Part shown: one piece after another, positions 12,468 to 22,672 of the stretch
Numbering within the stretch: the stretch's first letter is position 1
Layout of the letters: every line of letters starts with the position of its first letter
DNA from: Lytechinus pictus
Lineage: Eukaryota; Echinodermata; Echinoidea; Temnopleuroida; Toxopneustidae
Reading direction: 5' to 3'
Length of the DNA: 64,000 nucleotides
NCBI RefSeq assembly: GCF_037042905.1
Contig: NC_087245.1
Span: 24,180,501 to 24,244,500 of the forward strand
The notes under the pieces: generated by a model
Seen by the model: the letters and a program-made list of their open reading frames with translations, nothing else
Databases searched by the model: none
Told to the model about the DNA's origin: nothing
Program-made: the position numbers and the translations under genes

Positions 12468-12767
12468 GGCCCGTATTCTGAAGTCACGGTCTAACTCTGT
12501 ACTAAAATTATGGGGAGCCAACAATTCAAAAATTATGTTTCTAATGTATATTTTTTATGTTTACTATTTTGCTTTCATAATGGAGAAAAATACTTTAAAA
12601 TACTTCATTTATCATTCCCAGACAATTATAAACAATTTGGGTGTCATATGAGTCAATAAATTGGATGTGTACTGTTAGGGATTTGTGCCCCAATTAGCTC
12701 CATATAGTTAAACCACAACTTTAAACCAGGTTTTAATTCAAAACCGAGTTCAGCTAGAGTACGGGCC
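12468..12767. mobile_element. Harbinger-like MITE, 300 bp
   Basis: The ends GGCCCGTATTCTGAA and CTAGAGTACGGGCC are imperfect inverted repeats, with further matching sequence inside (ggttttaatt, gtttaac). It is flanked by ATA at 12465-12467 and 12768-12770. A 3-bp duplication and GGCCCG ends suggest PIF/Harbinger, but the target is not the usual TWA, so the class is tentative. Confidence 0.5.
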
Positions 12768-12770
12768 ATA

Positions 12771-13263
12771 GTCTTCAAGAATTTCTATTGAAATATATGG
12801 CTCTGTACATGTGTAGTTCTATGTACCGGAATAAAAAAAAAATATGACTTATATTTCTACATAATATGTTTTATAGAATTGCCATTGACGTCACATGATT
12901 GATTTATAACACTTTCTCTGTACGTCTTCGGTGCCTATATAATTAGTACGCTGCCTATATATCCCCTATCTGCCTATGATGCTTTATATTCACGATTACA
13001 TTCCAATTCAAACATCTTAATTCATCGACATGACGAGTATATCCTGCGTGAGATGAATTATATCCCGAAGGCCGAATGGCGTATATACACTTCGTAATAT
13101 ATTGCGAAATTCACGTGAAAATACAACCTAGTACGTAGTAGTATATGCGTGTCATGCAGTGATGTTTATGTTCTAGTAAATCGATATCACGTCGCAAATC
13201 TACAAAAAATACAGTGACTTTCTCCTAAATATATTGTGAACACTTGACATTATGACTTACCTG
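12771..13263. other. intergenic, nothing recognised
   Basis: AT-rich with scattered ATATA blocks. No exon, RNA gene or repeat that I can support. Confidence 0.4.
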
Positions 13264-13470
13264 TTAATTGCTGACGATTCAACGGCTTGCGAAGGTCTGA
13301 TATTGCAGTTCTATACAATGTCATGAATGTGAAACCACGGAGGTAAACCGGGATGAAACACCACTGATCATATATCCTTTTTTTTTTTACCGCAGACCGT
13401 GAAAGTATAATTATGCACGGGAGTCATCGAGCGCTGTACCGTATATAAATCGGTGACGTCATCACGCTTC
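13254..13470 (-). promoter_or_regulatory. possible promoter and first exon donor, minus strand
   Basis: Read on the minus strand, a perfect CRE (TGACGTCA, 13456-13463) is followed by ATTTATATAC (13442-13451), a TATA-like block. About 180 bp further on comes a consensus donor AACAG|GTAAGTC near 13253-13262. This spacing fits a promoter with an untranslated first exon. On the plus strand the block also reads TATAAAT, so orientation is uncertain. No downstream minus-strand exon was recognised. Confidence 0.3.
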
Positions 13471-13925
13471 TTTGGTATACCAATAGGTCCACGGGTATAC
13501 TGTGGTTTATTGTCCGTGGAATACAGCATGGAGTCCATGAATCCCGTCAACCATGCAAGCATAGCTATGCAAGCAAGCTTTTTATTGACGACACATTGGT
13601 TTTTAATAATTCCGCAATACCAAACAAATGCATGTCAAAAATAATAATGAGAGATAAATCTTCTTAGATTCTCGTTGAAACAGACAAATCCGTGCATAAG
13701 TGTACGCCTGCATCCCATGCATCTATGAAAATAAATGGAGCAAATGCTATATTTGTTATATCAGCTGACGAGGACGATTAACCTTGATGATCTATGAAAT
13801 TTATATCGTTTTATGGTCGAAGTTTTATCGTATGAACCCATAAAATCCAAGTCCACCCCAACAAATAGCTTTGAATAAATAGGCCTTCAGAAAATGATAC
13901 TCGATCAGCCGATCAATATATACGG
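13471..13925. other. intergenic, nothing strong
   Basis: Contains aatccaagtccaccccaaca near 13846, a fragment matching the end of the TTAA MITE at 38072-38674. Nothing else. Confidence 0.4.
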
Positions 13926-13982
13926 TATATATATATATATGTATATGTATTGTGTGAAAGAAATGGATGAAGAGAACAATAT

Positions 13983-14017
<35 letters not shown>

Positions 14018-14035
14018 AATATATATATATATATT
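13926..14035. repeat. TA and CA microsatellite
   Basis: Runs of TA (13926-13940, 14000-14033) and CA (13984-13997). Confidence 0.9.
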
Positions 14036-14270
14036 TGCTTGTATAAACAAGCAAAACCAAAACAATACTATTATACTTAAATCAAGATCATCCGATACAT
14101 TTTATATTCATAAATAATGACTTGATTGAACAGGCAAAGTCTATAAGGTATTCAGGCATTGTAATAGATGAATACCTGAAGTGGAATGTATCGATTGCCT
14201 ATATAAAGTCTACTCTTTAGGCACTGAGTTGAATGATTATTAAGTTGAGTAAGTACTAAATATCCTGTGT

Positions 14271-14706
14271 CACTGGCGTACCTAGGATTTTCCAAAAGGG
14301 GGACAAATTTCGTCCGCGAAAAAAATTGACAAGCAAAAAACAAACAAAAAAGGGTCTTCAACCAAAAATCAAGGATTTAATTCTTACCAGAAAAAAAATG
14401 GACAAGCAAAAAAAAAAAAAAATCTTCAGGTTCTAAAGAGGGGGCACACGTCTGTTTTCATTGCATTTTAACATTACAAATTATTAATTTGGCTTCTAAA
14501 AGGGGGGGGCACGTCCCCTGGATCAGATGTGACCACTAGCGTACCTACGGGGGGGGGGGGCAGAGGGGGCAGTCTGCCCCCCTGACGAGCCACAACCCAT
14601 GCAAAGGACGTATCCCTGTCCCCCCCTGACGAGCTTGAAAGACCTTTTTGCCCCCCTGACGAGCTTAAAGACCTTTATTGCCCCCCCCCCCCCTGACGAG
14701 CTTGAA

Positions 14707-14741
<35 letters not shown>

Positions 14742-14899
14742 TGTCCAATTTTTTGGCGGACGGTTTTGCCCCCACCCTGTGGAAAATCCTAGGTAAGCCA
14801 CTGGTTGTGACTCGTCAGGGGGGGGCAGGAATACGTCCCCTGCATGAGTTGTGACTCGTCAGGGGAGCAGTCTGCCCCCCCCCCCCAGGTACGCTAGTG
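14271..14899. mobile_element. hAT-like MITE with nested relative
   Basis: Ends CACTGGCGTACCTAGG and CCCAGGTACGCTAGTG (inverted, imperfect), flanked by identical 8-bp TCCTGTGT at 14263-14270 and 14900-14907. Inside are repeated lines of the form cccccctgacgagctt and a long T tract. A related element is nested at 14534-14803. Confidence 0.75.
14534..14803. mobile_element. nested hAT-like MITE, 270 bp
   Basis: Ends CACTAGCGTACCTACGG and CCTAGGTAAGCCACTG; flanks GATGTGAC (14526-14533) and GTTGTGAC (14804-14811) agree at 7 of 8 bases. It lies inside a relative, so the family was active more than once here. Confidence 0.6.
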
Positions 14900-14918
14900 T
14901 CCTGTGTAAATGCTTTAA

Positions 14919-15527
14919 GGGATGGTCCAGGCTGGAAGGCTGGATATATTTATATCTCAATAAATATAATATGTATAATGTACAAAGCAAAATGCTGAAA
15001 ATTGATCAAAATCGGATAACAAATAGCGAAGTTATTGATTTTTAAAGATTTGCAATATTCCGGTGAAACAGTTCTAGGCAAGTCTTCATAAATATTCATT
15101 AGGTGGACTGAAAATGTCATATCCCTACTTGTTCTTTTGTATTTTATTATATTAAATTAGGTTTATTCAAATTTTTTCTACCAATTAACTAAAACAATTG
15201 CATTGACAACTGATTAAGTGCATTAGTTATTTATTGCACCAACTTATTTCATCATAATGGAGACACATCATTAACACATGTATGAAAAATGAATCAATTA
15301 TGATTTCATGTAATAACATAAGAAAAGGGAAAGTGGGGATATGACATCACCAGCCCTTCTAATAAATATTCATGATTATGTGCATATAACTGTTTTCACA
15401 AAATATTTATAAACTTTAAAATTCAATAACTTCGTTATTTGTTGTCCGATTTTGATTTTCAGCATTTGGCTTTGTGAATTTTACTCTATTTATTTAGATA
15501 TAAATATTTTCAGCCCGGACAATCCCT
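14919..15527. mobile_element. fold-back TTAA MITE, 609 bp
   Basis: TTAA at 14915-14918 and 15528-15531. The ends GGGATGGTCCAGGCTG and CAGCCCGGACAATCCCT are inverted. Long inner arms also pair (gctgaaaattgatcaaaatc with gattttgattttcagc; cataaatattcat with aataaatattcatg), giving a near-complete hairpin. Confidence 0.7.
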
Positions 15528-15760
15528 TTAATTCAGCCTTGTACTATTATGGCAATCTCTGTTTGGGGCAACTGTGCAGCAGCCGACAAATTTTCCCGAA
15601 GTAGATTGCAAAAAAGAGCTGCTAGATATCGGTATCTGGAATATCTGACTATCAACTTGCGAGCGGGAATGCACTGATAAATCAACTCTCCTGGCAAACT
15701 ATTGACCACCGTCGGGATTATTTTGAAAATACATAAGCGGGGAGGGGCGACGCCCCTTAT

Positions 15761-16650
15761 CAGGGGCGTCGATCCATTTTTCAGATTGGGGGCAAAATCA
15801 TGAATCAACTTTCCAAAGGCGCTCGATCACACAAAACAAATAAACTCACACACACACACATACCTGCTTACATGGCTTATATATACATATATGACTCATG
15901 AGATAGAGACACATAATCTCACCAACAAATTAATGCGAGCGCGGAGCGTGATAAGCGAGCTGAAAATTTTAAGCATACCTGACCTGAAAACAGGCAAAAG
16001 GTGCCTGTTTAGGACTATTTGTAGTAACTCATGAGGAGGATACGTATCTCACTACACAGATAATGCGAGTGCCGAGAGCGAGCTGAAATTTCGTTATATT
16101 CTGACCCGAAAGCTTGATGTTCTGAGCATTTTTGGTACCAATGATTAAGATGGGTATCTAAAAAAAGACAATAGATGCGAGTGCGAAGCGCGAGCTAAAA
16201 TTTTTATATTTCGATATGAAAAAATTGACAGTAATTTAATGGACGTTTTTAATAAAGAACAATATATTTATCCAACAAAAGGTTATTGCATATCGAAGCG
16301 GGAGTTCTTTTGAGGTTTAGAACTGAAAACGGGACATGCTATTCACCTATTTAATCATGAAAAGTATGGGTTTTTGCTACAGAAATGATGCGAGCGCGAA
16401 GCGCGAGCTGAAAAATTTTGTATTCCAATCTGAAGAGCTGACATTTTGAGCACAATTTGAAATAAAGAACGAGTTGTGTATCTCCATCTCGCTTGCTAAT
16501 TTCTGTGTAACATTATATCATCTTGTTTTATTTTTGCACATGCGGAATCATTGGAAAGGGGGGGGGGGGCAAAACGATATGTTTGCCCCCCAATATTTTC
16601 ATTGGTGGGGCGATCATCCCCCCCCCCTCCCCTCAGGATCGACGCCTCTG
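15761..16650. mobile_element. hAT-like MITE, 890 bp
   Basis: Ends CAGGGGCGTCGATCC and GGATCGACGCCTCTG (one mismatch), flanked by identical 8-bp CCCCTTAT at 15753-15760 and 16651-16658. The interior repeats a GC-rich block, gcgagcgcgaagcgcgagct and variants, at about 15935, 16065, 16165 and 16390. No transposase. Confidence 0.85.
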
Positions 16651-17251
16651 CCCCTTATACACTTGTACATGAGAATAGCCAGAAATTCTGGCGACGCGTC
16701 GCCCCTCCCCGCTTCAAATGAAATTGAAATGTATTTCGTCATGGCATGAATACTAGGAATGCAACTCAATATAGTATTACCCGAACTTAACATATCCCTA
16801 TTCAAACAATCCTTTAAATATGCCGGAGCAGTAACTTAAAATAAACTCCCTGATGATATCCAGAATGCCCTTTCGGTTGAAAGTTTCAAATATTGATATT
16901 AGAAATCTCGCTTAGATCAATTTTAATTGAATTTTTTTATTTTCGTTCATAAATACTTATAGTATTGTTATTATTAGCATGATTACCCAAGAATACACAT
17001 CTAGTTATTATCGATTATTATGATTTCCCTGTATGACACTGCTTATTGGTATTTAATACAATATTATTCTTTAGATTGAGGCCTATTCCTGTTTTAACAT
17101 GATTTCATATCGATGTATAAAACCTCTTTCTTTTTCCTTCACTTCTTTGTTCTTTTTTCTTCCTGATGTTTCACTTTTAGTATTAATTATTTTAACTTTA
17201 GTTTTGCTGTATACAATTATTCCTAATTATTTGTAATCTTTCCTGTTAATG

Positions 17252-17567
17252 CAAGGGCGGAAATCTCTCTCCAAAGGTAAGGGGACCAGGGGCTGAAAAT
17301 TTTGACAAGCAAAAAAAAAAGGGTTATCACCCCAAATTAATGTAAGGTCATTTCGACAAAGTAAATTTGACAAGCAAAAAAAAGGGGAAAAAAAGTTATC
17401 ACCCCAAAAATAAGGCAATCCGTCCAAAATACATGTTTTATTTCGACTTTGAATCATGTATTTCTTTCCATAAAAAAAGACCAAAAATAGAAGGGGGACA
17501 TTTGATATTGTGTCCCCCTACTGATTTGAGTAGGGGGGGACGCGTCCCCCTGGGATTTCCGCCCATG
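17252..17567. mobile_element. hAT-like MITE, 316 bp
   Basis: Ends CAAGGGCGGAAATC and GATTTCCGCCCATG; identical 8-bp TGTTAATG at 17244-17251 and 17568-17575. The interior has gacaagcaaaaaaaa blocks shared with 14271-14899 and 18175-18312. Confidence 0.85.
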
Positions 17568-17810
17568 TGTTAATGTACATATTTCTCTCCGGGCAGGACC
17601 ATAGCCTGCGAGCTGACTAATGTTTTATCCTGTTGAAAATTGTTTAAATAAAAAAAAATACACCCAAAATTGTATTCTCAATATAGTTATTTCTGCACTT
17701 CAGAGCCGATATCGATGTGACCATGCACAACCTTGAAGCTACTAATCTGTGATGATTGTGAATACATCGTCTTTTGTATCAGTGTTAATATCAACAATTT
17801 CATGTTTCAT

Positions 17811-18530
17811 CCGGGGGTACTCACTTCATTGACGAGTGAATACCAGGCGTGACCACAAAGAAACGCGTAAAAAAGTATCTCATTTTCAAGATTGGGCACG
17901 TGGTTACGTACGTAACGTAATAAGTGTCAAAAGCACTAAAATACAGAAAGTGGTATATTCATGTTATTTTGCCAGGAAAGCTACATGTTTACCGCCAAAT
18001 TTGCGAGGGTATAAAATCGACTAAAAATGCTTTATGCCCCCAAACTGTACGTACGTGTATATATAGAGTCCTATATTTGAGCAAGCTAGGTATGGGAGGT
18101 GGGGCGGTACTTAATCCAATGTACGTAAAGGTAAAGCCGACGTCCGTGACATACAATCCAAATAACGCTGTACTCAGGGGCGGATTTTCCAAAAAGGGGC
18201 ACATTTTCCTGAGAACAAATTGACTAGCAAAAAAAAAAGAAAAGAAAAAGGTTTTCAACCCAAAATTAAGGGGGTCCGGCTTTGCCCCCCCCCCCCCCTG
18301 GATCCACCAGTGACTGTACTGGTTTAGGGGGTCAATTCAGGGAATTGTCAAGGGTACCGTTTTGTTTCAAAAACTTGTTAAGGGTATAGGTTTCACGCGC
18401 CAATACTTGTTATGTTAAGGAGTGCATTTTCAGAATATGGGAAATATTTGTTTGGCGTGCTTATCGAAACCCCATCAGTGGTCGCGCCATGATCCACTCG
18501 TCAATGGAAGTGCCCCCCCTCCCCCCCCGG
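17811..18530. mobile_element. CCCGGG-ended element, copy 2, with nested insertion
   Basis: Same family as 3337-3885 (cattgacgagtgaatacc at the left, atccactcgtcaatggaagt at the right). Flanks TGTTTCAT (17803-17810) and TGTTTGAT (18531-18538) match at 7 of 8. The copy is 720 bp because a 138-bp element sits inside at 18175. Confidence 0.7.
18175..18312. mobile_element. hAT-like MITE, 138 bp, nested
   Basis: Ends CAGGGGCGGATTTTCC and GGATCCACCAGTG; flanks GCTGTACT (18167-18174) and ACTGTACT (18313-18320). The intact sister copy reads cgctgtacttgtttaggg, which places the border exactly. Confidence 0.75.
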
Positions 18531-18922
18531 TGTTTGATGATAAAGCTCTTCACTATGGACGTTTGGGTGGACTTAGCCTTTATAGGGGCCCTTATAGGTT
18601 CATAAAACTTCGACCATAAGACTATTATTTCAAATTCAGACTTTCCAGAGACTCATCAAGTTTCACCGTCTTGATCAGCAAACTGAATGATGAATTTTGC
18701 TCACCCAATATCCAAGACTATACATGTATATGAACATGTCTTATTTTCATCTCAGATTGCTTTCTGCTTTCGTTTGCCTTTTCAACCTTATGATTAAAAG
18801 ACAAGATCGAGCTATGGACTACCTTGAAAGCTCTGTTTTGGCGGTAGATTTTTAGACATAAAACAACTTACCTATTTTTATTTTCTCTGTCAATCATGTC
18901 AATACAAATACAATCTAATATA
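18531..18922. other. intergenic, nothing recognised
   Basis: AT-rich spacer between two elements. No exon or RNA recognised. Confidence 0.4.
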
Positions 18923-19732
18923 CAGTGCGTCCCAGAAAAAACGAAACCGAGATTAAGCGATGATTTATCATAACTTAATCACAAATACAATAGACAAAAT
19001 TAATGACCTACCAATGTAAAGCTTATAGAATCTCCTCTTTCAACTGATATTACTTACATTATTCCCCATTCACGCATGAGTGAGCAAAAACAAATTGAAG
19101 AATGGATACCAAAAACTCATTTGGCGGGGGTATCTGAATTTCAAAATGAAAATCAAATGCCTACAAAGTTCAGTATCTGCTCTTTTATTTGATACCTTAA
19201 TCACAAAAAATGGTCAAGAAGTAAAAAAGTTATGTTCCCTCGAAACAATGCTTGTATTTCATTAAATAAACGTGTTTTCACCGGTTTCCCCACAGAAGCT
19301 ATCGCATTAACAAAAGACTGCATGGCTGATCGTCAACAAAACGGAGTGTCAAGTGAGTTTGAACGCTAGCCTGTAGAACCTCTTAATTTTATGAAATTAT
19401 TGAAATTCAAGCCTTATTTCAAATAGCAGAACTTTGTTATTTCTTGACCATTTTCTGTAATTGAGTTAACAAATTAAAGAGCAGATATTGAACCGTTTAA
19501 AAATGGGGCTTTCTTTTTGAAACCCAGATATAGCCCGCCAAATGACTTTTTGGTATCCCCTCTTCAAATTGTGTTTGCTCACTCATGCGTGAATGAGAAA
19601 TAATTTAAGTAATTTCAGATGAAAGAGGAGATTCTAAGCTTTACAATGGTAGGTCATTTGTCTATTGTATTTGTGATTAAGTTATGATGAATCATCGATA
19701 AATCTCGGTTTCGTTTTTTGTGGGACGCACTG
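18923..19732. mobile_element. palindromic mariner-like MITE, 810 bp
   Basis: Starts CAGTGCGTCCCAGAAAAAAC and ends with its complement (TTTTTTGTGGGACGCACTG), flanked by TA on both sides (18921-18922, 19733-19734). The arms stay complementary for over 300 bp (cattcacgcatgagtgagc pairs with gctcactcatgcgtgaatg), so nearly the whole element folds on itself. The TA target and CAGT end suggest Tc1/mariner; no transposase. Confidence 0.85.
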
Positions 19733-19734
19733 TA

Positions 19735-20080
19735 TTTTAATTTTAAAAAAACTCTTTCCAATTATCGGAAATGGACGTAGGCCTATTAGGCTATAATAAT
19801 TCTCTCTTTATCAAGCTGTCAGTTATAAGGCCGATACAATTTCACCATTGGAACTTGATTCTCCCGGCAAATACCCCACCACCATCACCCAGCATCCCAT
19901 CCTCTCTCTACCCCCTACCCCCCCCCCCCCCCTCGGTCGCAGTAAATTATTTATTTCCCTATATGAGGCCTGCGGCTGATGCATGAATCAGATACATCAG
20001 TGTTTCAAAATTATCAGACAGCACCGCATATTTAATTGAGATGAAAGAAATATTAACGTTTCCTAAATAATTGATCAACT
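19735..20080. other. intergenic spacer
   Basis: Contains a C-rich tract near 19915-19932. Nothing else recognised. Confidence 0.4.
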
Positions 20081-20443
20081 CCCGGGGGCCGGGGGCATCG
20101 CACTCAACTAATGTTGCTGCTGTACATATGCGCGACAACACACACAAAAAAAAACCCCGCGTAAACCGGGGGGGGGGGGGTTACTTTTTGCTGATCATGG
20201 CACATCACGCGCGTAACACGTTAGGGTGTCAAACGGTCAAAATCGAGCAAAAAGGGTAAGATTGTGGGGTAAAGCACGTACATTTTTTACGGGTCGAACT
20301 TGCTTTTTTTTTAGGGGGGGGGGGTGCAAAAGTGTCAAAAATGCACGCGAAAATACTTGAATAGATTTTGACCAATGGATAAAACTTGTTTAGCGGGGTG
20401 CCAAAGCTGTTGTACAACAACATAGTAAAGTGGCTTCCCTGGG
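20081..20443. mobile_element. CCCGGG-ended element, diverged copy
   Basis: Begins CCCGGGGGCCGGGGGCATCG and ends CTTCCCTGGG, with identical 8-bp GATCAACT at 20073-20080 and 20444-20451. The interior shares cgcgtaacacgttagggtgt and cttgtttag motifs with copies 1-3. Confidence 0.75.
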
Positions 20444-20451
20444 GATCAACT

Positions 20452-21172
20452 CAGTATATAAAGGCAATGTATGTGAGACACTGTCCACTCCCCTCCGCCC
20501 CTTCTAAATGATAAAAATATCCAACGTTGAAAACTGACAAAAAGATCAGAGGGATATGTAGTTATTGGGGTAGTCCGGAGAAAAAATATATATGAGAATA
20601 GGCCTACATTTTTCTTATTGTTTGAATCTTTTTGGACTAGAATTCCAATCAATTTGGCATACTGCAAAAAAAAAAAGGGTGGGGATAAAATCAGACAATT
20701 TTTTGGCACTTTCCTGCTATCGGTTACATTATAATAAATGTATAGTACTCACTCGAATTCAATTTCTTTACCTTCTGTAAATTTATTTTTAATGTTAAAA
20801 ACCTATCTACAAAAAGAAAATAAAATTTTAAACTTTTTGTTATGACATACGATTTTTGTTCAATATTGAATATCTGGTCACAGGCAAGTTTGCGTCAAAC
20901 AGATATGTCATTTTCCATTTTTAGGCAACGCAATGGAAAATGACATTCTTTTAACAAAATACATGAAATAAAGGAGTTTGCAGATCTTAATCATTTCATT
21001 TACGCATCTTAATGTAAACGCAACAATTCACTGCATGCGATGCATGTAATTAATTTATCAGTCAATTACTAGTATAGTCAAGTTGGAACAAGCACTAATT
21101 AGAAGGATCCGGAAAGACCGGAAGTCTCGACAGGCTTACCTTCTTCCTCCGTACACTGATGATGATGATCAT
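20452..21172. other. intergenic, nothing recognised
   Basis: AT-rich; a short pair of complementary aaaatgacat blocks near 20905-20950 is the only local structure. Confidence 0.4.
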
Positions 21173-22610
21173 CAGGGGCGGATCGAGCTTTCGTCAATAT
21201 GGGGAATTTTTTTCACTAATTTCACCCATATTTTCCATATTTTCGATTCCCAGATCGGCCGCTCAAAGTTGATTTTGGTTTGTTTCATTGAATGGGTAGT
21301 GCTAACAGTCATTTCTTAGCTTAATTCTCATAAAAGATATGTATAACATACCTCCCCCCCCCCCAATTAAATAGTGCGAGCGCGAAGCGCGATTTTTTTT
21401 TTTGGGGGGGGGAATTTCATGTCTTTTTTTTCTGAAAATCGAATATCTGATCAATGTTTGTGATCCTGATCAACAGATGGCCTATATAGGTCTATTATGT
21501 AACTAACTGATTACTGCGAGCTGAAATTTTTAACATACATTCGATGGCCTGATCTAAAAGGAACCTGTTAAAGACTGTTTGCTGATACATATGAAGACAA
21601 TACATATTCTTTATATAAGCACTGATTTTAATTATGAACAGGATAGGCTAAACACTTAATTGGACAAAATAAATATTTAGAACTAAAAACGGGACACTCT
21701 ATTCATGTTTTATCAATTGTGAAAGGATGGTATCTTGTTACATTAATAATGCGAGCACGAGCTGATATTTTATATTATTATTTTGACCTATAGGACAGGG
21801 ACATTCTAAGGACATGTCATCATATGAAAATGATGACTATCTTTTTATTCCTCTTCCTATAACTGTATATAATGCGAGATGAAACTTATCGATATTCTAT
21901 TCTGAAAAAAGGGACAATTTGATTATTAGGAATTCATGAAAATGTAATATTATTCATCAATGAGAGCTTAATAAGGCTAATGGGAGCGCGAAATTTGTTG
22001 TTATTAAGGCATGCCCTGATCATATTAAGCATTTTTGTAATTATGAATACGATGCATATGGGTTAATATATTTTTAACAATTATTAATGCTAGCGCAAAT
22101 CGCGAGCCGAAATTTTTGATAAGCTGTCATGAAAATAAGGATATCTTCTTTAATGCATAACTCGCCAATCAAGGTGCAGCGCTAGGGTGCAGCGCTAGCT
22201 GATACGTTTTGACAATCAGACCTTAATAAAAGGGATATTGTGAGAACTTTAAGCACATAATAGGTATAGGCCTACTTGACAAATCAAAATCAAATAATGC
22301 GTGCATGCAGCGCGAGCTGAAATGTTGATGATCAGACCATAAAACGGACTTTCGTACCTTTTTAAAATCAATTTGTAAATCAAACAAAATAATGAAAATC
22401 GATGTCCGAGCTTAAATATATTTTGTATATAAAATCAAAACTTGATATTTTAAGTTCCATATCAGCTTATTGAGCAAGATAATATCATCGAACAGGCAAT
22501 GCAAGCGATCGAGAAGCGCGATCAAAAAATGATTGTGACATGAAAGATTTTTTTTAAATAAATTTTCCAAGTCTTCCCCTTACCTCATTCACCCGGCGTC
22601 TTCCTCTTGT
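21173..22610 (-). mobile_element. truncated hAT-like element, inverted relative to its neighbour
   Basis: Begins CAGGGGCGGATCGAGC. The interior carries the gcgagcgcgaagcgcgagct block every 100-200 bp and matches 22790-24727 in reverse complement (for example aagtcttccccttacctcat near 22570 against gaggggaagactta near 22821). The inner end is lost. No coding capacity. Confidence 0.65.
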
Positions 22611-22672
22611 GATAGCCCAATATAATTGAGTGATCGTAGGACATTCTGCTTATTTTACTAAATGTTTGTCAT

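Larger units (their letters stand above)
14045..17660 (+). pseudogene. non-LTR retrotransposon RT remnant (3' half), interrupted
   Basis: Fragments of one reverse-transcriptase frame, in order: KTKTILLYLN, INNDLIEQAKSIRYSGIVID, KWNVSIAYIKSTL and IIKLSKY (14060-14260); LIQPCTIMAISVWGNC and RLQKRAAR (15530-15625); SWQTIDHRRDYFEN (15689-15730); and YAGAVT*NKLPDDIQNAL then SVESFK (16815-16890). The order matches the C-terminal half of LINE-type RT proteins of the CR1/L2/Jockey group (family recalled, clade not resolved). Stops are frequent (14218, 14230, 15676, 16837). An AT-rich 3' tail, ending gtttaaataaaaaaaa near 17655, follows. Four DNA elements split it: 14271-14899, 14919-15527, 15761-16650 and 17252-17567; removing each with one copy of its target duplication restores continuity. 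It is dead and old relative to those insertions. Confidence 0.75.
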
